A DNA stretch of 28,606 bases, taken from contig DBHE01000194.1 of the NCBI GenBank assembly GCA_002296055.1, positions 14,448 through 43,053 on the forward strand. Direction: 5' to 3'. The position numbers and the translations under genes are program-made. Below the pieces are notes generated by a model. That model was given only the letters and a program-made list of their open reading frames with translations. It ran no database searches and was not told where the DNA came from. This document shows positions 13,181-21,999 of the stretch, piece by piece (positions within the stretch are counted from its first letter, which is position 1; each line of letters begins with the position of its first letter). The stretch comes from Pseudomonadaceae bacterium UBA836 (lineage in GTDB: Bacteria; Pseudomonadota; Gammaproteobacteria; Pseudomonadales; Pseudomonadaceae).

Positions 13181-15316
13181 ATGAAATTCAGGTCCATTCA
13201 GCTGTCCATCGCCGTTCTGGCCGGTGCCTGCCTGTTTATTGCGGTTGGGGTGATGACCCTGTATTCGCTCTATTCTGCCGAGCGCAGCCAGGCGTTGGTT
13301 CAGGAGCGCAGTCACGGACTGGCCGAGAACCTGATTGAGGATCGCTTGATGGCGATTGCTCGTGGCCAGCAGGCGCGCATCCAGCAGCGGCTGGAATACC
13401 CGCTGACCGTGGCAGCGCAGTTGGCCCAGCTCAACAGTTTGCTGGGGCAAATCCAGGACGATGGCATGCCGGCGCTGATGATGGGGCGTGAAGAAATGAC
13501 CCGGGTCATCCGCATGACGCTGGAGCAGAACACCTCGCTGTGGGATGCCTACGTGGGCTGGGAGCCCAACTCGCTGGACAACCTGGACAGCTTTTTCGTT
13601 GGCATTGAAAGCGATGGCTACGATGGTACCGGGCGCTACATGCCGATCTGGTATCGCAATGATGACGGCAGCCTGGCGATCGAACCGCTCGGCAACATGG
13701 AAAGTAATGACCTGCTGGAAAACGGTGTGCGTGCCGGGGAGTACTACCTGTGCCCGCGCGAGACGCTGAAGGCCTGTGTGATTGAGCCCGCCCCCTATGA
13801 AGTGGGCGGACGCACCGTATTGCTGTCGTCATTCACCGTGCCCATCATCGCAGACGGTGAGTTTATGGGGGTCGCGGGTGCGGACTTGTCGATGGATTTT
13901 CTGCAGCAGCTGCTGCAGCGCAACAACCAGGATCTCTACGATGGTGCAGGACAGCAGGTGCTGGTCAGCGCTGCTGGTCGTCTGGTCGCTTACACCGGAG
14001 ATGACGCGCAACCCGGCGACCCTGCCGATCGGGTGCTGAGTGCGGCGCAGCTGGAGCGTTTGAACGGGCTGGGTGATGAGCCGACGTACCTGCTTGACGA
14101 GGCGGCCGGGCGCATTGAGCTGAGCATGCCGGTGTCGCTCGGGGAAACTGAAACGCGCTGGGCATTGTTGATCAGCCTGCCACTCGATGTCGCCATGGCG
14201 GGCTTTAACCAGATGGAATCCGAGCTGAATGACCAGCGCCAGGCCAACACCCTGTGGTTGGCCCTGATCGGGCTGCTGGTCGCGGTAGCCGGCGTGGTGG
14301 TTATGGTGCTGGTAGGGTATGGCCTGGCGCGCCCGGCGCGGGCGCTGGTCGCTATGCTGGACGACATCGCCAAGGGAGACGGTGATCTGACCAAGCGTCT
14401 GGAGGTTGACCGCGAGGATGAGCTGGGCGCCATCGCTCGCGGCTTCAATGCGTTTCTCGACAAGTTGCAGGGCATGATTCGTGAGGTGGTGGGCTCGGTG
14501 CAGCAGGTGACCGATGCCTCTGAGCACACGGCCGATATCGCCATGCGTACCAACGATGGTGTGCAGCGTCAGCTCAACGAGATCGACCTGGTCGCTACCG
14601 CTGTGACCGAGATGACGGCGACTGCGCAGGATGTGGCGCGTAACGCCTCGCAGGCTGCCAGTGCCGCTCACAACGCCGACGGCTCGGCCAGCCATGGTCG
14701 TGAGGTGGTCAAGGCAACCTCTGAGGCCATTCAGAGCCTGTCGCAGGATATCCAGCGTGCGGTAGACAGCGTGCAAGCGCTGGCCCGTGACAGCGAGAAC
14801 ATCACCGGCATCCTCGACACCATCCGCGGCATCGCCGAACAAACCAATCTGCTGGCGCTTAACGCAGCCATCGAGGCAGCGCGGGCCGGCGAGCAGGGAC
14901 GTGGTTTTGCGGTGGTGGCCGATGAGGTCCGCAACCTGGCGCAGAAAACGCAAAACTCGACGGCCGAGATTCAGGCCATGATCGAGCAGTTGCAAAATGG
15001 CACCCGTGACACCGTCAAGGTCATGGAGCAAAGCCGTAACCGCACCGAGCAAAGCGTGCTGCAGGCCGAGGAGGCTGACGCGGCGCTGACGTCTATCACG
15101 CAGGCAGTGTCGGTAATCAATGATATGAACAATCAGATTGCCAGTGCAGCCGAGCAGCAGAGCGCGGTGGCAGAGGATATCAATCGCAACGTCACCACCA
15201 TTGATACCGTGGCCAAGGCGGTGGCCAAGGGAGCTGATGAAGCCTCGCAGGCCAGTGGCTCACTGACCAAGCTGGCTGAGCATCAGCGTCGCCTGATTAA
15301 TCAGTTCAAGGTTTGA
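13181..15316 (+). CDS. Methyl-accepting chemotaxis protein with dCache sensor domain
   Basis: The 711-residue transmembrane receptor has TM1 at about residues 8-30 and a large periplasmic dCache domain at about 31-350. TM2 is at about 356-380, HAMP at about 381-434, and the cytoplasmic signalling domain runs to 711. The tip hairpin [35 protein letters not shown] is intact (about 553-588). The sensor has GRYMPIWYR (about 151-159), YYLCPRE and [22 protein letters not shown], a pattern common in dCache receptors. Two Cys at about 191 and 198 could form a periplasmic disulfide. There is no C-terminal CheR-docking pentapeptide. ATG 13181 has GAGG upstream. The ligand is unknown. The stop overlaps that of the convergent SRAP gene by 16 nt. 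Confidence 0.95.
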   Translation: MKFRSIQLSIAVLAGACLFIAVGVMTLYSLYSAERSQALVQERSHGLAENLIEDRLMAIARGQQARIQQRLEYPLTVAAQLAQLNSLLGQIQDDGMPALMMGREEMTRVIRMTLEQNTSLWDAYVGWEPNSLDNLDSFFVGIESDGYDGTGRYMPIWYRNDDGSLAIEPLGNMESNDLLENGVRAGEYYLCPRETLKACVIEPAPYEVGGRTVLLSSFTVPIIADGEFMGVAGADLSMDFLQQLLQRNNQDLYDGAGQQVLVSAAGRLVAYTGDDAQPGDPADRVLSAAQLERLNGLGDEPTYLLDEAAGRIELSMPVSLGETETRWALLISLPLDVAMAGFNQMESELNDQRQANTLWLALIGLLVAVAGVVVMVLVGYGLARPARALVAMLDDIAKGDGDLTKRLEVDREDELGAIARGFNAFLDKLQGMIREVVGSVQQVTDASEHTADIAMRTNDGVQRQLNEIDLVATAVTEMTATAQDVARNASQAASAAHNADGSASHGREVVKATSEAIQSLSQDIQRAVDSVQALARDSENITGILDTIRGIAEQTNLLALNAAIEAARAGEQGRGFAVVADEVRNLAQKTQNSTAEIQAMIEQLQNGTRDTVKVMEQSRNRTEQSVLQAEEADAALTSITQAVSVINDMNNQIASAAEQQSAVAEDINRNVTTIDTVAKAVAKGADEASQASGSLTKLAEHQRRLINQFKV

Positions 15317-15951
15317 GCGGGGCCGCTCGGGTTGCAGCAATGCGGCCCGGCGGTGGTCGGGTTGCTTACGGCGGGGTTGACCGGGTAGGTCATCTCGATG
15401 CGCCCCTCGGCGTTCAGCAGCAAGGGTTGCAAGGCGCTGACGGCGGTGCGCTCGGCCAGCCAGATCGCCTGTTCGCCGCTGTTCAGTGCGGCGGGCATGC
15501 GGTCACCCAAGCGGCTGGCCAGCCCCTTGGCGGGTACGGTGATCAGCGCGCAGCTGTCCCAGAACTGCCCGTCATCGAGTTGGTATCTCTCCCACAGGCC
15601 CGCCAGCGCCAGACCGCCTTCCTTTCGACGTAGATACCAGGGCTGCTTGCGGGCGCCCTGCTGCAGCCAGAGAAAGTAGCCGTCGACCGGGATCAGACAG
15701 CGCCGTTGGGCGAATGCCTGGCGGAACATCGGTTTCTCATGCAGGTATTCGGCGCGCGCAGAAAAGCTCGCGCGGCTGAGGTCGGTGAGCCAACCCGGAG
15801 TCAAATTCCACAGCGCCTGCACGCACTCCATCTGCCCGGCCTGTTTGCGCAGGATCAGCGCTGGCTTGCCCGGTGCCAGATTCCAGTTGGGTTTCCAGTC
15901 GGCGGGCAGTTGGCTATGGGGTGGGCTGAACTGGGCCAGACGCCCGCTCAT
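15301..15951 (-). CDS. SRAP (YedK/HMCES) family protein lacking the catalytic residues
   Basis: The 216-residue protein aligns end to end with SOS response-associated peptidases. These form a thiazolidine crosslink with abasic sites in single-stranded DNA through Cys2. Conserved landmarks remain: NLAPG (24-28), ALWNLTPGW (46-54), ARAE (65-68), [13 protein letters not shown] (83-95), KQPWY (102-106) and DRMP (150-153). Every catalytic position of E. coli YedK is changed: Cys2 to Ser2, Asn75 to Ser64, Glu105 to Leu94, His160 to Gly149. The start is secure: the ATG overlaps the preceding stop (ATGA) and has GGGAG upstream, so Ser2 is not a start error. It is probably a non-catalytic DNA-binding relative. 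It is the third gene of the CPXCG-DUF2007 operon. Confidence 0.88.
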   Translation of the reverse strand: MSGRLAQFSPPHSQLPADWKPNWNLAPGKPALILRKQAGQMECVQALWNLTPGWLTDLSRASFSARAEYLHEKPMFRQAFAQRRCLIPVDGYFLWLQQGARKQPWYLRRKEGGLALAGLWERYQLDDGQFWDSCALITVPAKGLASRLGDRMPAALNSGEQAIWLAERTAVSALQPLLLNAEGRIEMTYPVNPAVSNPTTAGPHCCNPSGPAQTLN

Positions 15952-16208
15952 GCTTGTGGCTCCCCGGCGCCTTGCCACTCATCTTCATCATTCAGCGGGC
16001 TGGCGCTAAGGTAGTCGTGAATCAGTTGCTGGCTGCGCAGCAGGTCGTCATCCTCGACCCAGAGTCCAAGCAGGTCGTGTACCGGCAGGTCGCCGATCGC
16101 CCCTTGCAGGTAACCGCCGCTGATGTGGCTGCGAATGTGATGGGCTGCCAGCATGCCCGATAGCAGGTTGGCTTCGGCAAGATCGGCCGGGCTGTAAACG
16201 CGCTGCAT
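15948..16208 (-). CDS. DUF2007 domain-containing protein
   Basis: The 86-residue protein opens MQRVYSPADLAEANLLSGMLAAHHIRSHISGGYLQGAIGDLP, the pattern of the small ferredoxin-like DUF2007 ('putative prokaryotic signal transducing') family. It continues HDLLGLWVEDDDLLRSQQLIHDYL. There is no signal peptide. The biochemical role is unknown; some relatives are fused to other regulatory domains. AGGAC precedes ATG 16208. The gene begins two bases after the CPXCG stop, and its own stop overlaps the SRAP-like start (ATGA), so the three are translationally coupled. Confidence 0.9.
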   Translation of the reverse strand: MQRVYSPADLAEANLLSGMLAAHHIRSHISGGYLQGAIGDLPVHDLLGLWVEDDDLLRSQQLIHDYLSASPLNDEDEWQGAGEPQA

Positions 16209-16210
16209 GC

Positions 16211-16405
16211 TTAGTCCTGTTCCCGGCGCAGGTCGATGTGCACTTCGTCGCTGTGTTCGTCAATCCACAGATTGACCAAGATCGGCTGACAACAGACCTG
16301 ACAGTCCTCGACGTAGGATTGTGCGCCGCCGGTCAGGTCCAGCAGCAGGGTGATGGGCTCGCCGCAGTGGGGGCAAGCGAGGTTGGCTTCTTCCAGCGCC
16401 TGCAC
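16211..16405 (-). CDS. CPXCG-type cysteine-rich (zinc-ribbon-like) small protein
   Basis: The protein is 64 residues. ANLACPHCGEPITLLLD and SYVEDCQVCCQPILVNLWID supply two CxxC pairs, expected to bind one zinc. The ExxxCPxCGE...I.D...YVEDCQVCC pattern is that of the Cys_rich_CPXG family of unknown function. I choose GTG 16405 because GGAG stands eight bases upstream and the resulting length matches the family. An ATG at 16423 and longer extensions have no ribosome-binding site. It is the first gene of an operon with the DUF2007 and SRAP-like genes, and divergent from the acyltransferase. Confidence 0.88.
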   Translation of the reverse strand: MQALEEANLACPHCGEPITLLLDLTGGAQSYVEDCQVCCQPILVNLWIDEHSDEVHIDLRREQD

Positions 16406-16520
16406 TGTGAATACTCCATACATTCGGGGTGTGACACGAAGTGTAGCTGCATCGTCAATCTGGCGAAACCGCAGTCGCCGACGCATAATGCGCGGCTGAC
16501 GACAAGACTCAGAGGGTGAC

Positions 16521-17669
16521 ATGAGCGAGTTTGAGGGTATCCGCCCCTATAACGATGCTGAAGTGCCGGCCGTGCTGCAACGGCTGCTGGCCGACCAGGA
16601 ACTGATGCGCATGCTGGCGGCTTATCGCCTGCCGCGTATCAATCGCCTGCTGCCGGGCCTCAGTCGGCGCCTGGTGCAGGCCGCATTGCGTCGCGAGGCG
16701 CGTGGTGTGGCAACGGTGGATGATCTGCAGCACCGGCTCGAACCCTACCTTGACCGCCTGATCGAAAGCAGCACGCTGGACGTCACTTACAGCGGGCTGG
16801 ACCAGCTCAGTCCAACGCAGCCGCACCTGTTTATTGCCAATCATCGCGATATCGTGATGGACCCGGCGTTCGTCAATTACGCGCTTTACCACGCTGGCCA
16901 CCCGACGCCGCGTATCGCCATTGGCGACAACCTGTTGCAACGCCCGTTTGTCAGCGACCTGATGCGTTTGAACAAAAGCTTTATCGTGCATCGCTCGTTG
17001 ACCGGGCGGCGCGAAAAGCTGCAGGCCTATCAGAACCTGTCTGCCTATATCAGCCACTCTATCGCCGAAGGTGAATCCATCTGGATTGCCCAGGCTGAGG
17101 GGCGCGCCAAGGACGGGCTGGATGAGACCGACTCGGCGATCATCAAAATGTTTTGCATGAGCCGCAAGAGTGAGCCGTTCGACGAGGTGATTGCCTCGCT
17201 GAATATGGTGCCAGTGTCCATTTCCTACGAATGGGACCCGTGCGACGGCATGAAGGCTCGCGAGCTTGAACAGCGTGCTCGCACTGGCGCCTATGCCAAG
17301 GAGGCCGGAGAGGACGATCGCTCCATCGCCATGGGGCTGACCGGTTACAAGGGGAGAGTGCACGTGGCCTTTGGCACGCCGTTGCCCGCGGGCATGGCCG
17401 ATGCGCGAGCAGTGGTGGCCGAGGTCGACCGGCAGGTGCTTGGTAACTATCGCTTGTATGCAGCCAACTACCTAGCCTTTGAGCAACAAGACACGTTGCC
17501 GGCGGCGTTGGCAGGTTGGCGAGACGGATTTTCTGCGCTGGAACTGGCGCAGGAGCAACAGCGCTTCACCGCACGGTTGGACGCGCTTCCCGAGGCACTG
17601 CGGCCGTTCTGGTTACTGCAGTACGCCAACCCTGTACGCAGCCATCTACGCGTGCTGGAACAGGGCTGA
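16521..17669 (+). CDS. Cytosolic PlsC-like 1-acyl-glycerol-3-phosphate acyltransferase family protein
   Basis: The 382-residue protein has no obvious membrane anchor. The acyltransferase core is at about residues 85-260. The motif I region is FIANHRDIVMDPAF (104-117), and motif III is QAEGRAKDG (191-199). In motif I the His108 and Asp114 are five residues apart rather than the usual four (HX4D); His108-Asp110 may matter instead. The same N-H-R-D-I spacing occurs, as I recall, in a subfamily of soluble acyltransferases. MVPVSISYEWDPCD and a long C-terminal helical region follow. The substrate is unknown; acyl transfer to lysophospholipid or a related alcohol is inferred. GAGGGTG precedes ATG 16521. 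The stop lies three bases from the end of the convergent small membrane protein gene. Confidence 0.87.
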   Translation: MSEFEGIRPYNDAEVPAVLQRLLADQELMRMLAAYRLPRINRLLPGLSRRLVQAALRREARGVATVDDLQHRLEPYLDRLIESSTLDVTYSGLDQLSPTQPHLFIANHRDIVMDPAFVNYALYHAGHPTPRIAIGDNLLQRPFVSDLMRLNKSFIVHRSLTGRREKLQAYQNLSAYISHSIAEGESIWIAQAEGRAKDGLDETDSAIIKMFCMSRKSEPFDEVIASLNMVPVSISYEWDPCDGMKARELEQRARTGAYAKEAGEDDRSIAMGLTGYKGRVHVAFGTPLPAGMADARAVVAEVDRQVLGNYRLYAANYLAFEQQDTLPAALAGWRDGFSALELAQEQQRFTARLDALPEALRPFWLLQYANPVRSHLRVLEQG

Positions 17670-17672
17670 AGG

Positions 17673-17948
17673 TCAGAACTGGGTACTGGTGAGCGTCAGC
17701 ACTGTGGCCAAGCCAAGGCAGAGGCCGCCTACACTGTAAAACAGGCGGTTGATGCGCTGATCGCGGTGTTGGCCAAGGTCGCTCTCGCTGGGCGGCAGCG
17801 TGGCCAGGCGCTGACGGCCCAGACTGCTGCGCAGCTGGGTGGCAATCCACAGCCAGCTGCCATTGACGGCAAAGAACAGGGCGAGGGCATTGAGCACCAG
17901 CGCCGGGTTTTCCAAGTAATACAGCCAGGCTGCCTGTAGTGGGAACAC
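17673..17948 (-). CDS. Small two-helix membrane protein of unknown function
   Basis: I do not recognise a family. From the GTG start at 17948 the product is 91 residues. One hydrophobic segment is NALALFFAVNGSWLWIATQL (about 19-38), a basic/polar middle includes SSLGRQRLATLPPSESDLGQHRDQRINR, and a second is FYSVGGLCLGLATVLTL (about 69-85). The start is decided by GGAGGT six bases upstream of the GTG; the longer frame to TTG 18020 has none. The basic loop between the helices suggests both ends face the periplasm (positive-inside rule; inference). It appears to be monocistronic. Confidence 0.72.
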   Translation of the reverse strand: MFPLQAAWLYYLENPALVLNALALFFAVNGSWLWIATQLRSSLGRQRLATLPPSESDLGQHRDQRINRLFYSVGGLCLGLATVLTLTSTQF

Positions 17949-18110
17949 GGCAGTACCTCCGGTGTCTCGGATTCGGGCAACCAGCTGGTTTTTGTATTTA
18001 TAGGTTACGACGAAACGCAAATAGGAAATGACGTGGCGCTGGGTGTTTCAGAGCGCCGGTTCATAAGCGCGGCCGATGTTATGCCAGAGCGCGATTGATT
18101 TCGACCCGAA

Positions 18111-18129
18111 TTGATCATTTTCCGATCAA
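18111..18129. promoter_or_regulatory. Inverted repeat upstream of the glycine-zipper lipoprotein gene
   Basis: TTGATC (18111-18116) and GATCAA (18124-18129) flank a 7-nt AT-rich centre. The site lies about 90 bp before the lipoprotein start and 163 bp before the divergent membrane-protein start. It is a possible operator. The remainder of this 268-nt spacer shows only the leader hairpin listed separately. Confidence 0.35.
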
Positions 18130-18169
18130 TGGTTGTCAAAGAACGTAGTGGTATCGGCTTCCGACCGTG

Positions 18170-18187
18170 GCGCCTTTTTTAAGGCGC
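18170..18187 (+). promoter_or_regulatory. Leader hairpin before the glycine-zipper lipoprotein gene
   Basis: GCGCCTT (18170-18176) and AAGGCGC (18181-18187) form a perfect 7-bp stem capped by TTTT, about 30 nt before the ATG at 18217. It could be a 5'-UTR stability or translation element. There is no trailing T-tract, so it is not a standard attenuator. Confidence 0.35.
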
Positions 18188-18216
18188 TGCAGGTCGATTT
18201 CAGCGAGGTGGGTGAG

Positions 18217-18678
18217 ATGAAAAAGCAGTCTGTTGCAATCGTGGTGTTGGGTGCGCTGTTGGCGCTAGGTGGTTGTGCGTCGTCGCTGACTGGCGACGTT
18301 TACAGTCGTGAGGATGCACGCGCGCCGCAGACGGTCCGTATGGGCACCGTGGAGTCGGTGCGTCTGGTGCAGATTGAAGGCACCAAAACCATCATTGGTC
18401 CGGCTGCCGGTGCTGCGATTGGCGGCGTGGCCGGTAGCTCCGTCGGTGGCGGGCGCGGTAGCACCATCGCGGCTATCGTGGGTGCACTGGCCGGTGGTAT
18501 GGCTGGCGCCGCCGCCGAGGAAGGCATTACCCGTACGCAGGGCGTAGAGATTACTGTCAATGAAGACGGCGGCTACACCCGCGCCTACGTGCAGGAAGCG
18601 GTGGAAGGGGTGAGCTTTGCGCCGGGCGAGCGTGTTCGTATCATGACGGTGAATGGCCAGTCGCGAGTGGTGAAGTAG
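18217..18678 (+). CDS. Glycine-zipper 2TM lipoprotein (SlyB/PcpY-like)
   Basis: The 153-residue protein has a lipoprotein signal MKKQSVAIVVLGALLALGGCASS with lipobox L-G-G-C (Cys20). After YSREDARAPQTVRMGTVESVRLVQIEG comes a glycine-zipper hairpin: GPAAGAAIGGVAGSSVGGGRGSTIAAIVGALAGGMAGAAAEE (about 66-107). A C-terminal beta segment (GVEITVNEDGGYTRAYVQEA, then FAPGERVRIMTVNGQSRVVK) follows. This is the layout of the outer-membrane SlyB/PcpY lipoproteins associated with envelope stress. ATG 18217 is chosen from GAGGTGGGTGAG immediately upstream and the resulting signal peptide; the in-frame 28-residue extension from 18133 would mask it. A strong hairpin follows at 18689-18715. Confidence 0.92.
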   Translation: MKKQSVAIVVLGALLALGGCASSLTGDVYSREDARAPQTVRMGTVESVRLVQIEGTKTIIGPAAGAAIGGVAGSSVGGGRGSTIAAIVGALAGGMAGAAAEEGITRTQGVEITVNEDGGYTRAYVQEAVEGVSFAPGERVRIMTVNGQSRVVK

Positions 18679-18688
18679 CCTTGCCAAG

Positions 18689-18715
18689 GGGCAGCGCGCA
18701 TGGCCCGCGCTGCCC
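18689..18715 (+). terminator. Hairpin after the glycine-zipper lipoprotein gene
   Basis: GGGCAGCGCG (18689-18698) and CGCGCTGCCC (18706-18715) form a perfect 10-bp GC-rich stem with a 7-nt loop, 11 nt after the stop. It separates the lipoprotein gene from the antiporter operon. The T-tract is missing. Confidence 0.6.
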
Positions 18716-18763
18716 TGCAGGCCCCGCGGACTACGCATTTTGTAACGGATTCAGCGGCTTGCG

Positions 18764-18794
18764 TTGATCGGGGGCAGGGCCTTGCCTCTATAAT
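18764..18794 (+). promoter_or_regulatory. Candidate sigma-70 promoter of the Mrp operon
   Basis: A consensus TATAAT (18789-18794) has TTGATC (18764-18769) 19 nt upstream, a slightly long spacer. The predicted start near 18801 leaves a leader of about 80 nt containing a GC-rich imperfect hairpin before the ATG at 18881. Confidence 0.55.
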
Positions 18795-18880
18795 GGCCTG
18801 CGCTATTGCGCGCGGGCCATTGTTTAGGGAGTGGGCTTGCCTGTGATAGCCGCATTGGCCATTAACGGAGTAAGTCCCGC

Positions 18881-21673
18881 ATGACCTTGGCGCTGATCGT
18901 CATTCTTCCGCTACTCGGCAGCCTGCTGCCGCTGCTGTTCAATAATCAGGGGCGCTCGCTGTGTGCGGCGATGACCATGGTCGCGCCGGTGATCGGCTTG
19001 GTGCTGCTATGGCAACATGCCGACGCAGTGTTCGCCGGGCAGGCGGTGATCCAGTCGTGGCCCTGGTTGACGGACCTGGGGCTGAACATCAGCTTTCGTC
19101 TTGACGGTCTGAGCTTTCTCTTTGCGCTGATGATTCAGGGCATCGGCCTGCTGGTCATACTTTACGCCCGTTACTACCTTTCCAAGCGCGACCCGATGGG
19201 TCGTTTTTTCTGCTATCTGTTGTTGTTCATGTCGGCCATGCTCGGCGTGGTGCTGTCCGAAAACCTGTTGCTGATGATGGTGTTCTGGGAGATGACCAGT
19301 CTGTCGTCCTTCCTGCTGATCAGCTATTGGTCGCACTCGACCGACGCGCGCAAGGGCGCACGCATGGCGCTCGCCGTAACGGGGGCTGGCGGTCTGGCGC
19401 TGCTGGCCGGTGTCCTGTTGCTGGGGCAGGTGGTCGGCAGTTACGAGCTGACCGATGTGTTTGCCGCTGGTGAACAGATCCGGCAGCACGCGCTCTATCC
19501 GGTGATCTTGGTGCTGGTGCTGCTGGGGGTGTTCACCAAGTCGGCGCAGTTTCCCTTCCATTTCTGGCTGCCCCATGCAATGGCGGCGCCAACCCCGGTC
19601 TCGGCCTATTTGCACTCGGCGACCATGGTCAAAGCCGGCGTGTTTTTGTTGGCGCGCCTGTATCCGGCGCTGGCAGAAACTGATCTTTGGTTCTATCTGG
19701 TCAGCAGCGCGGGCATGGCCACGCTGCTGGTGGGCGCCTGCACCGCGCTGTTTCAGCACGACCTTAAGGGGTTGCTGGCCTACTCAACGATCAGCCACCT
19801 GGGCCTGATTACCCTGCTGTTTGGCCTGGATACCCAGCTGGCGGCGGTGGCAGCGGTGTTCCATATCATCAACCATGCGACCTTCAAGGCCTCGCTGTTC
19901 ATGGCTGCCGGCATCATTGACCATGAGACGGGGACCCGCGACATGCGACGCATCAACGGCTTGCTGCGCTTTATGCCGCACACCGCGACGCTGGCGATGG
20001 TGGCGGCTTCGGCGATGGCGGGCGTGCCGTTGCTCAATGGCTTTCTCAGCAAGGAAATGTTTTTTACCGAGACGCTGGAGCAGCACATGCTCGGCAGTTT
20101 CAGCTGGCTGATTCCGCTAGGCGCCACCCTGGGCGGGGTGTTCTCGGTGGCGTATTCGCTGCGCTTTATCCACGATGTGTTTTTCAACGGCAAGCCAGTC
20201 AACCTGCCTAAATACCCGCCTCACGAGCCGCCGCGCTATATGAAGGTGCCGGTAGAGGTGTTGGTGGCCATGTGTCTTGCGGTTGGTCTAGCGCCTGGCT
20301 TTACGGTAGCTGGGCTGCTTGCCTCTGCTGCCTCGGCAACCGTTGGCGGGGAACTGCCTTATTACAGCCTGGCCATCTGGCATGGCTTTAACCTGCCGCT
20401 GCTGATGAGCTTTGTCGCTATGTTGGTGGGCATCGCGGTGTATTCGGCTCGCCGCCCGCTGTTTGCCTGGTATGCGCGTCAGCGTGATATCGATGCCAAA
20501 CTGGTGTTTGAGCGAGCCGTGCAGGCCTTGGTCCGAGCCGCCGCACGGTTGACGCTGCTGCTGGAGAATGCGTCGCTGCAGCGCTATCTCACCTGTTTGC
20601 TGCTCAGCGCGCTGGTGGTCAGCGGCTACTGGCTGTGGCGGCTACCATCGCTGCAGGGCACGGTCGCCCTGACGCCGGTCGATGGCGTGACCTTGGCTGC
20701 GGCCCTGATCATGATGCTGGGCGCGCTGGCAACCGTCTATTGGCACCGTCTGCGCTTGGTGTCGCTGACGATGCTGAGCGTCGTTGGCTTGGTGGTTTCC
20801 CTGAGTTTTGCCCGGTTTGCGGCGCCGGATCTGGCGTTGACGCAGATTTCGGTTGAGGTGGTGACCATCGTACTGCTGATGCTGGCGCTGTTCTTCCTGC
20901 CGGCCCGCACGCCGCGCGAGTCCTCGGCACTGCGGCGGGGGCGTGACATGCTGATTGCCGGTGGTTGCGGCCTGCTGGTCGGTGCCCTGGCCTTTGGTAT
21001 GTTGACGCGCCCCTACGACAGCATCTCTGACTTCTTCCTCGCCAACGCGGTTACCGGTGGTGGCGGGCATAACGTGGTCAATGTGATTCTGGTCGACTTC
21101 CGTGGCTTTGATACCCTTGGCGAAGGAACGGTGCTGGCCATCGCCGCGATCGCTATCTATGCCTTGATCGACGGCCTGCGCTTGCGCGTGCCAGGGGCTG
21201 ACAGCCTTGGTAAGCCCTGGGCACAGCGTGGTGACCTGCTGATGCTGGTAAACCTGTCGCACGTCTTGCTGCCGCTGGCGTTGATGATTTCCTTCTATAT
21301 CTTCCTGCGTGGCCATAACTTGCCAGGCGGCGGCTTCATCGCCGGCCTGATTACCTCAGTGGCGTTGATTCTGCAGTATGTGGCCAGCGGCGAGGCCTGG
21401 ACCTCTGAGCGCTGGCCGGTGAATTACCACTGGTTGGCTGGCGCCGGGGTGCTGATTGCCGGCGCTACCGGCCTGGGTAGCTGGGCCTTTGGCTATCCGT
21501 TCCTGACCAGCGCCTTTGGTCATTTCCATATCCCGCTGGTGGGTGAAATCGAGCTGGCAACCGCCATGCTGTTTGACCTGGGTGTTTATCTCACGGTGGT
21601 GGGTGCCACGCTGTTGATTCTGGCCAATCTGGGCAAATTGCCCCAGACGCGCAGAAGCGAAGGAGATTTCTGA
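18881..21673 (+). CDS. mrpA: Monovalent cation/H+ antiporter subunit A, fused A+B (MrpA/PhaAB/ShaA)
   Basis: The 930-residue protein opens with NADH dehydrogenase ND5-like repeats: [48 protein letters not shown] and [30 protein letters not shown]. Next come [13 protein letters not shown] and the Mrp-specific MrpA extension ([20 protein letters not shown], then [16 protein letters not shown]). The last ~130 residues ([42 protein letters not shown]) are the MnhB/MrpB domain, so A and B are one polypeptide, as in group 2 (A'CDEFG) operons of proteobacteria. The complex exchanges Na+ (or K+) for H+ at the inner membrane and supports salt and alkali tolerance. GGAG precedes ATG 18881. The stop overlaps the subunit C start (TGATG). 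Confidence 0.97.
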   Translation: MTLALIVILPLLGSLLPLLFNNQGRSLCAAMTMVAPVIGLVLLWQHADAVFAGQAVIQSWPWLTDLGLNISFRLDGLSFLFALMIQGIGLLVILYARYYLSKRDPMGRFFCYLLLFMSAMLGVVLSENLLLMMVFWEMTSLSSFLLISYWSHSTDARKGARMALAVTGAGGLALLAGVLLLGQVVGSYELTDVFAAGEQIRQHALYPVILVLVLLGVFTKSAQFPFHFWLPHAMAAPTPVSAYLHSATMVKAGVFLLARLYPALAETDLWFYLVSSAGMATLLVGACTALFQHDLKGLLAYSTISHLGLITLLFGLDTQLAAVAAVFHIINHATFKASLFMAAGIIDHETGTRDMRRINGLLRFMPHTATLAMVAASAMAGVPLLNGFLSKEMFFTETLEQHMLGSFSWLIPLGATLGGVFSVAYSLRFIHDVFFNGKPVNLPKYPPHEPPRYMKVPVEVLVAMCLAVGLAPGFTVAGLLASAASATVGGELPYYSLAIWHGFNLPLLMSFVAMLVGIAVYSARRPLFAWYARQRDIDAKLVFERAVQALVRAAARLTLLLENASLQRYLTCLLLSALVVSGYWLWRLPSLQGTVALTPVDGVTLAAALIMMLGALATVYWHRLRLVSLTMLSVVGLVVSLSFARFAAPDLALTQISVEVVTIVLLMLALFFLPARTPRESSALRRGRDMLIAGGCGLLVGALAFGMLTRPYDSISDFFLANAVTGGGGHNVVNVILVDFRGFDTLGEGTVLAIAAIAIYALIDGLRLRVPGADSLGKPWAQRGDLLMLVNLSHVLLPLALMISFYIFLRGHNLPGGGFIAGLITSVALILQYVASGEAWTSERWPVNYHWLAGAGVLIAGATGLGSWAFGYPFLTSAFGHFHIPLVGEIELATAMLFDLGVYLTVVGATLLILANLGKLPQTRRSEGDF

Positions 21674-21999
21674 TGGAGCTGCTGTATGCGGTGGCACTGG
21701 CGGTGTTGACCAGTTGCGGTGTGTATTTGATGCTGCGTGCGCGGACCTTTCCGGTCGTAGTGGGGCTGGCACTGCTGAGTTATGCGGTCAACCTGTTCCT
21801 GTTTGCTACCGGTCGAATTGGCGATGCAGCGCCGGCCGTCCTGGGTAAGGCCGAGGTGTATGCCGACCCGCTGCCCCAGGCACTGGTATTGACGGCTATC
21901 GTTATCGGCTTTGCCATGACCGCCTATGCGCTGGTGCTGGCGCTGCGCGCCCAGGGTGAACTGGATAGCGACCACGTTGACGGCAAGGGAGACCATTGA
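21673..21999 (+). CDS. mrpC: Monovalent cation/H+ antiporter subunit C
   Basis: The 108-residue, three-helix protein is NuoK/MrpC-like: [47 protein letters not shown] and DPLPQALVLTAIVIGFAMTAYALVLALRA. The DPLPQALVLTAIVIG motif is characteristic. It belongs to the membrane arm of the Mrp complex. The start overlaps the mrpA stop, and its own TGA overlaps the mrpD ATG. Length is typical. Confidence 0.97.
   Translation: MELLYAVALAVLTSCGVYLMLRARTFPVVVGLALLSYAVNLFLFATGRIGDAAPAVLGKAEVYADPLPQALVLTAIVIGFAMTAYALVLALRAQGELDSDHVDGKGDH

Noticed and set aside
13829..15052. 407-codon open frame antisense to the chemoreceptor gene
   Set aside because: The plus strand encodes a full, well-conserved receptor here; the antisense product has no recognisable motif and no ribosome-binding site.
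16509..17363. 284-codon open frame antisense to the PlsC-like gene
   Set aside because: It overlaps a gene with clear acyltransferase motifs and a good ribosome-binding site; no features of its own.
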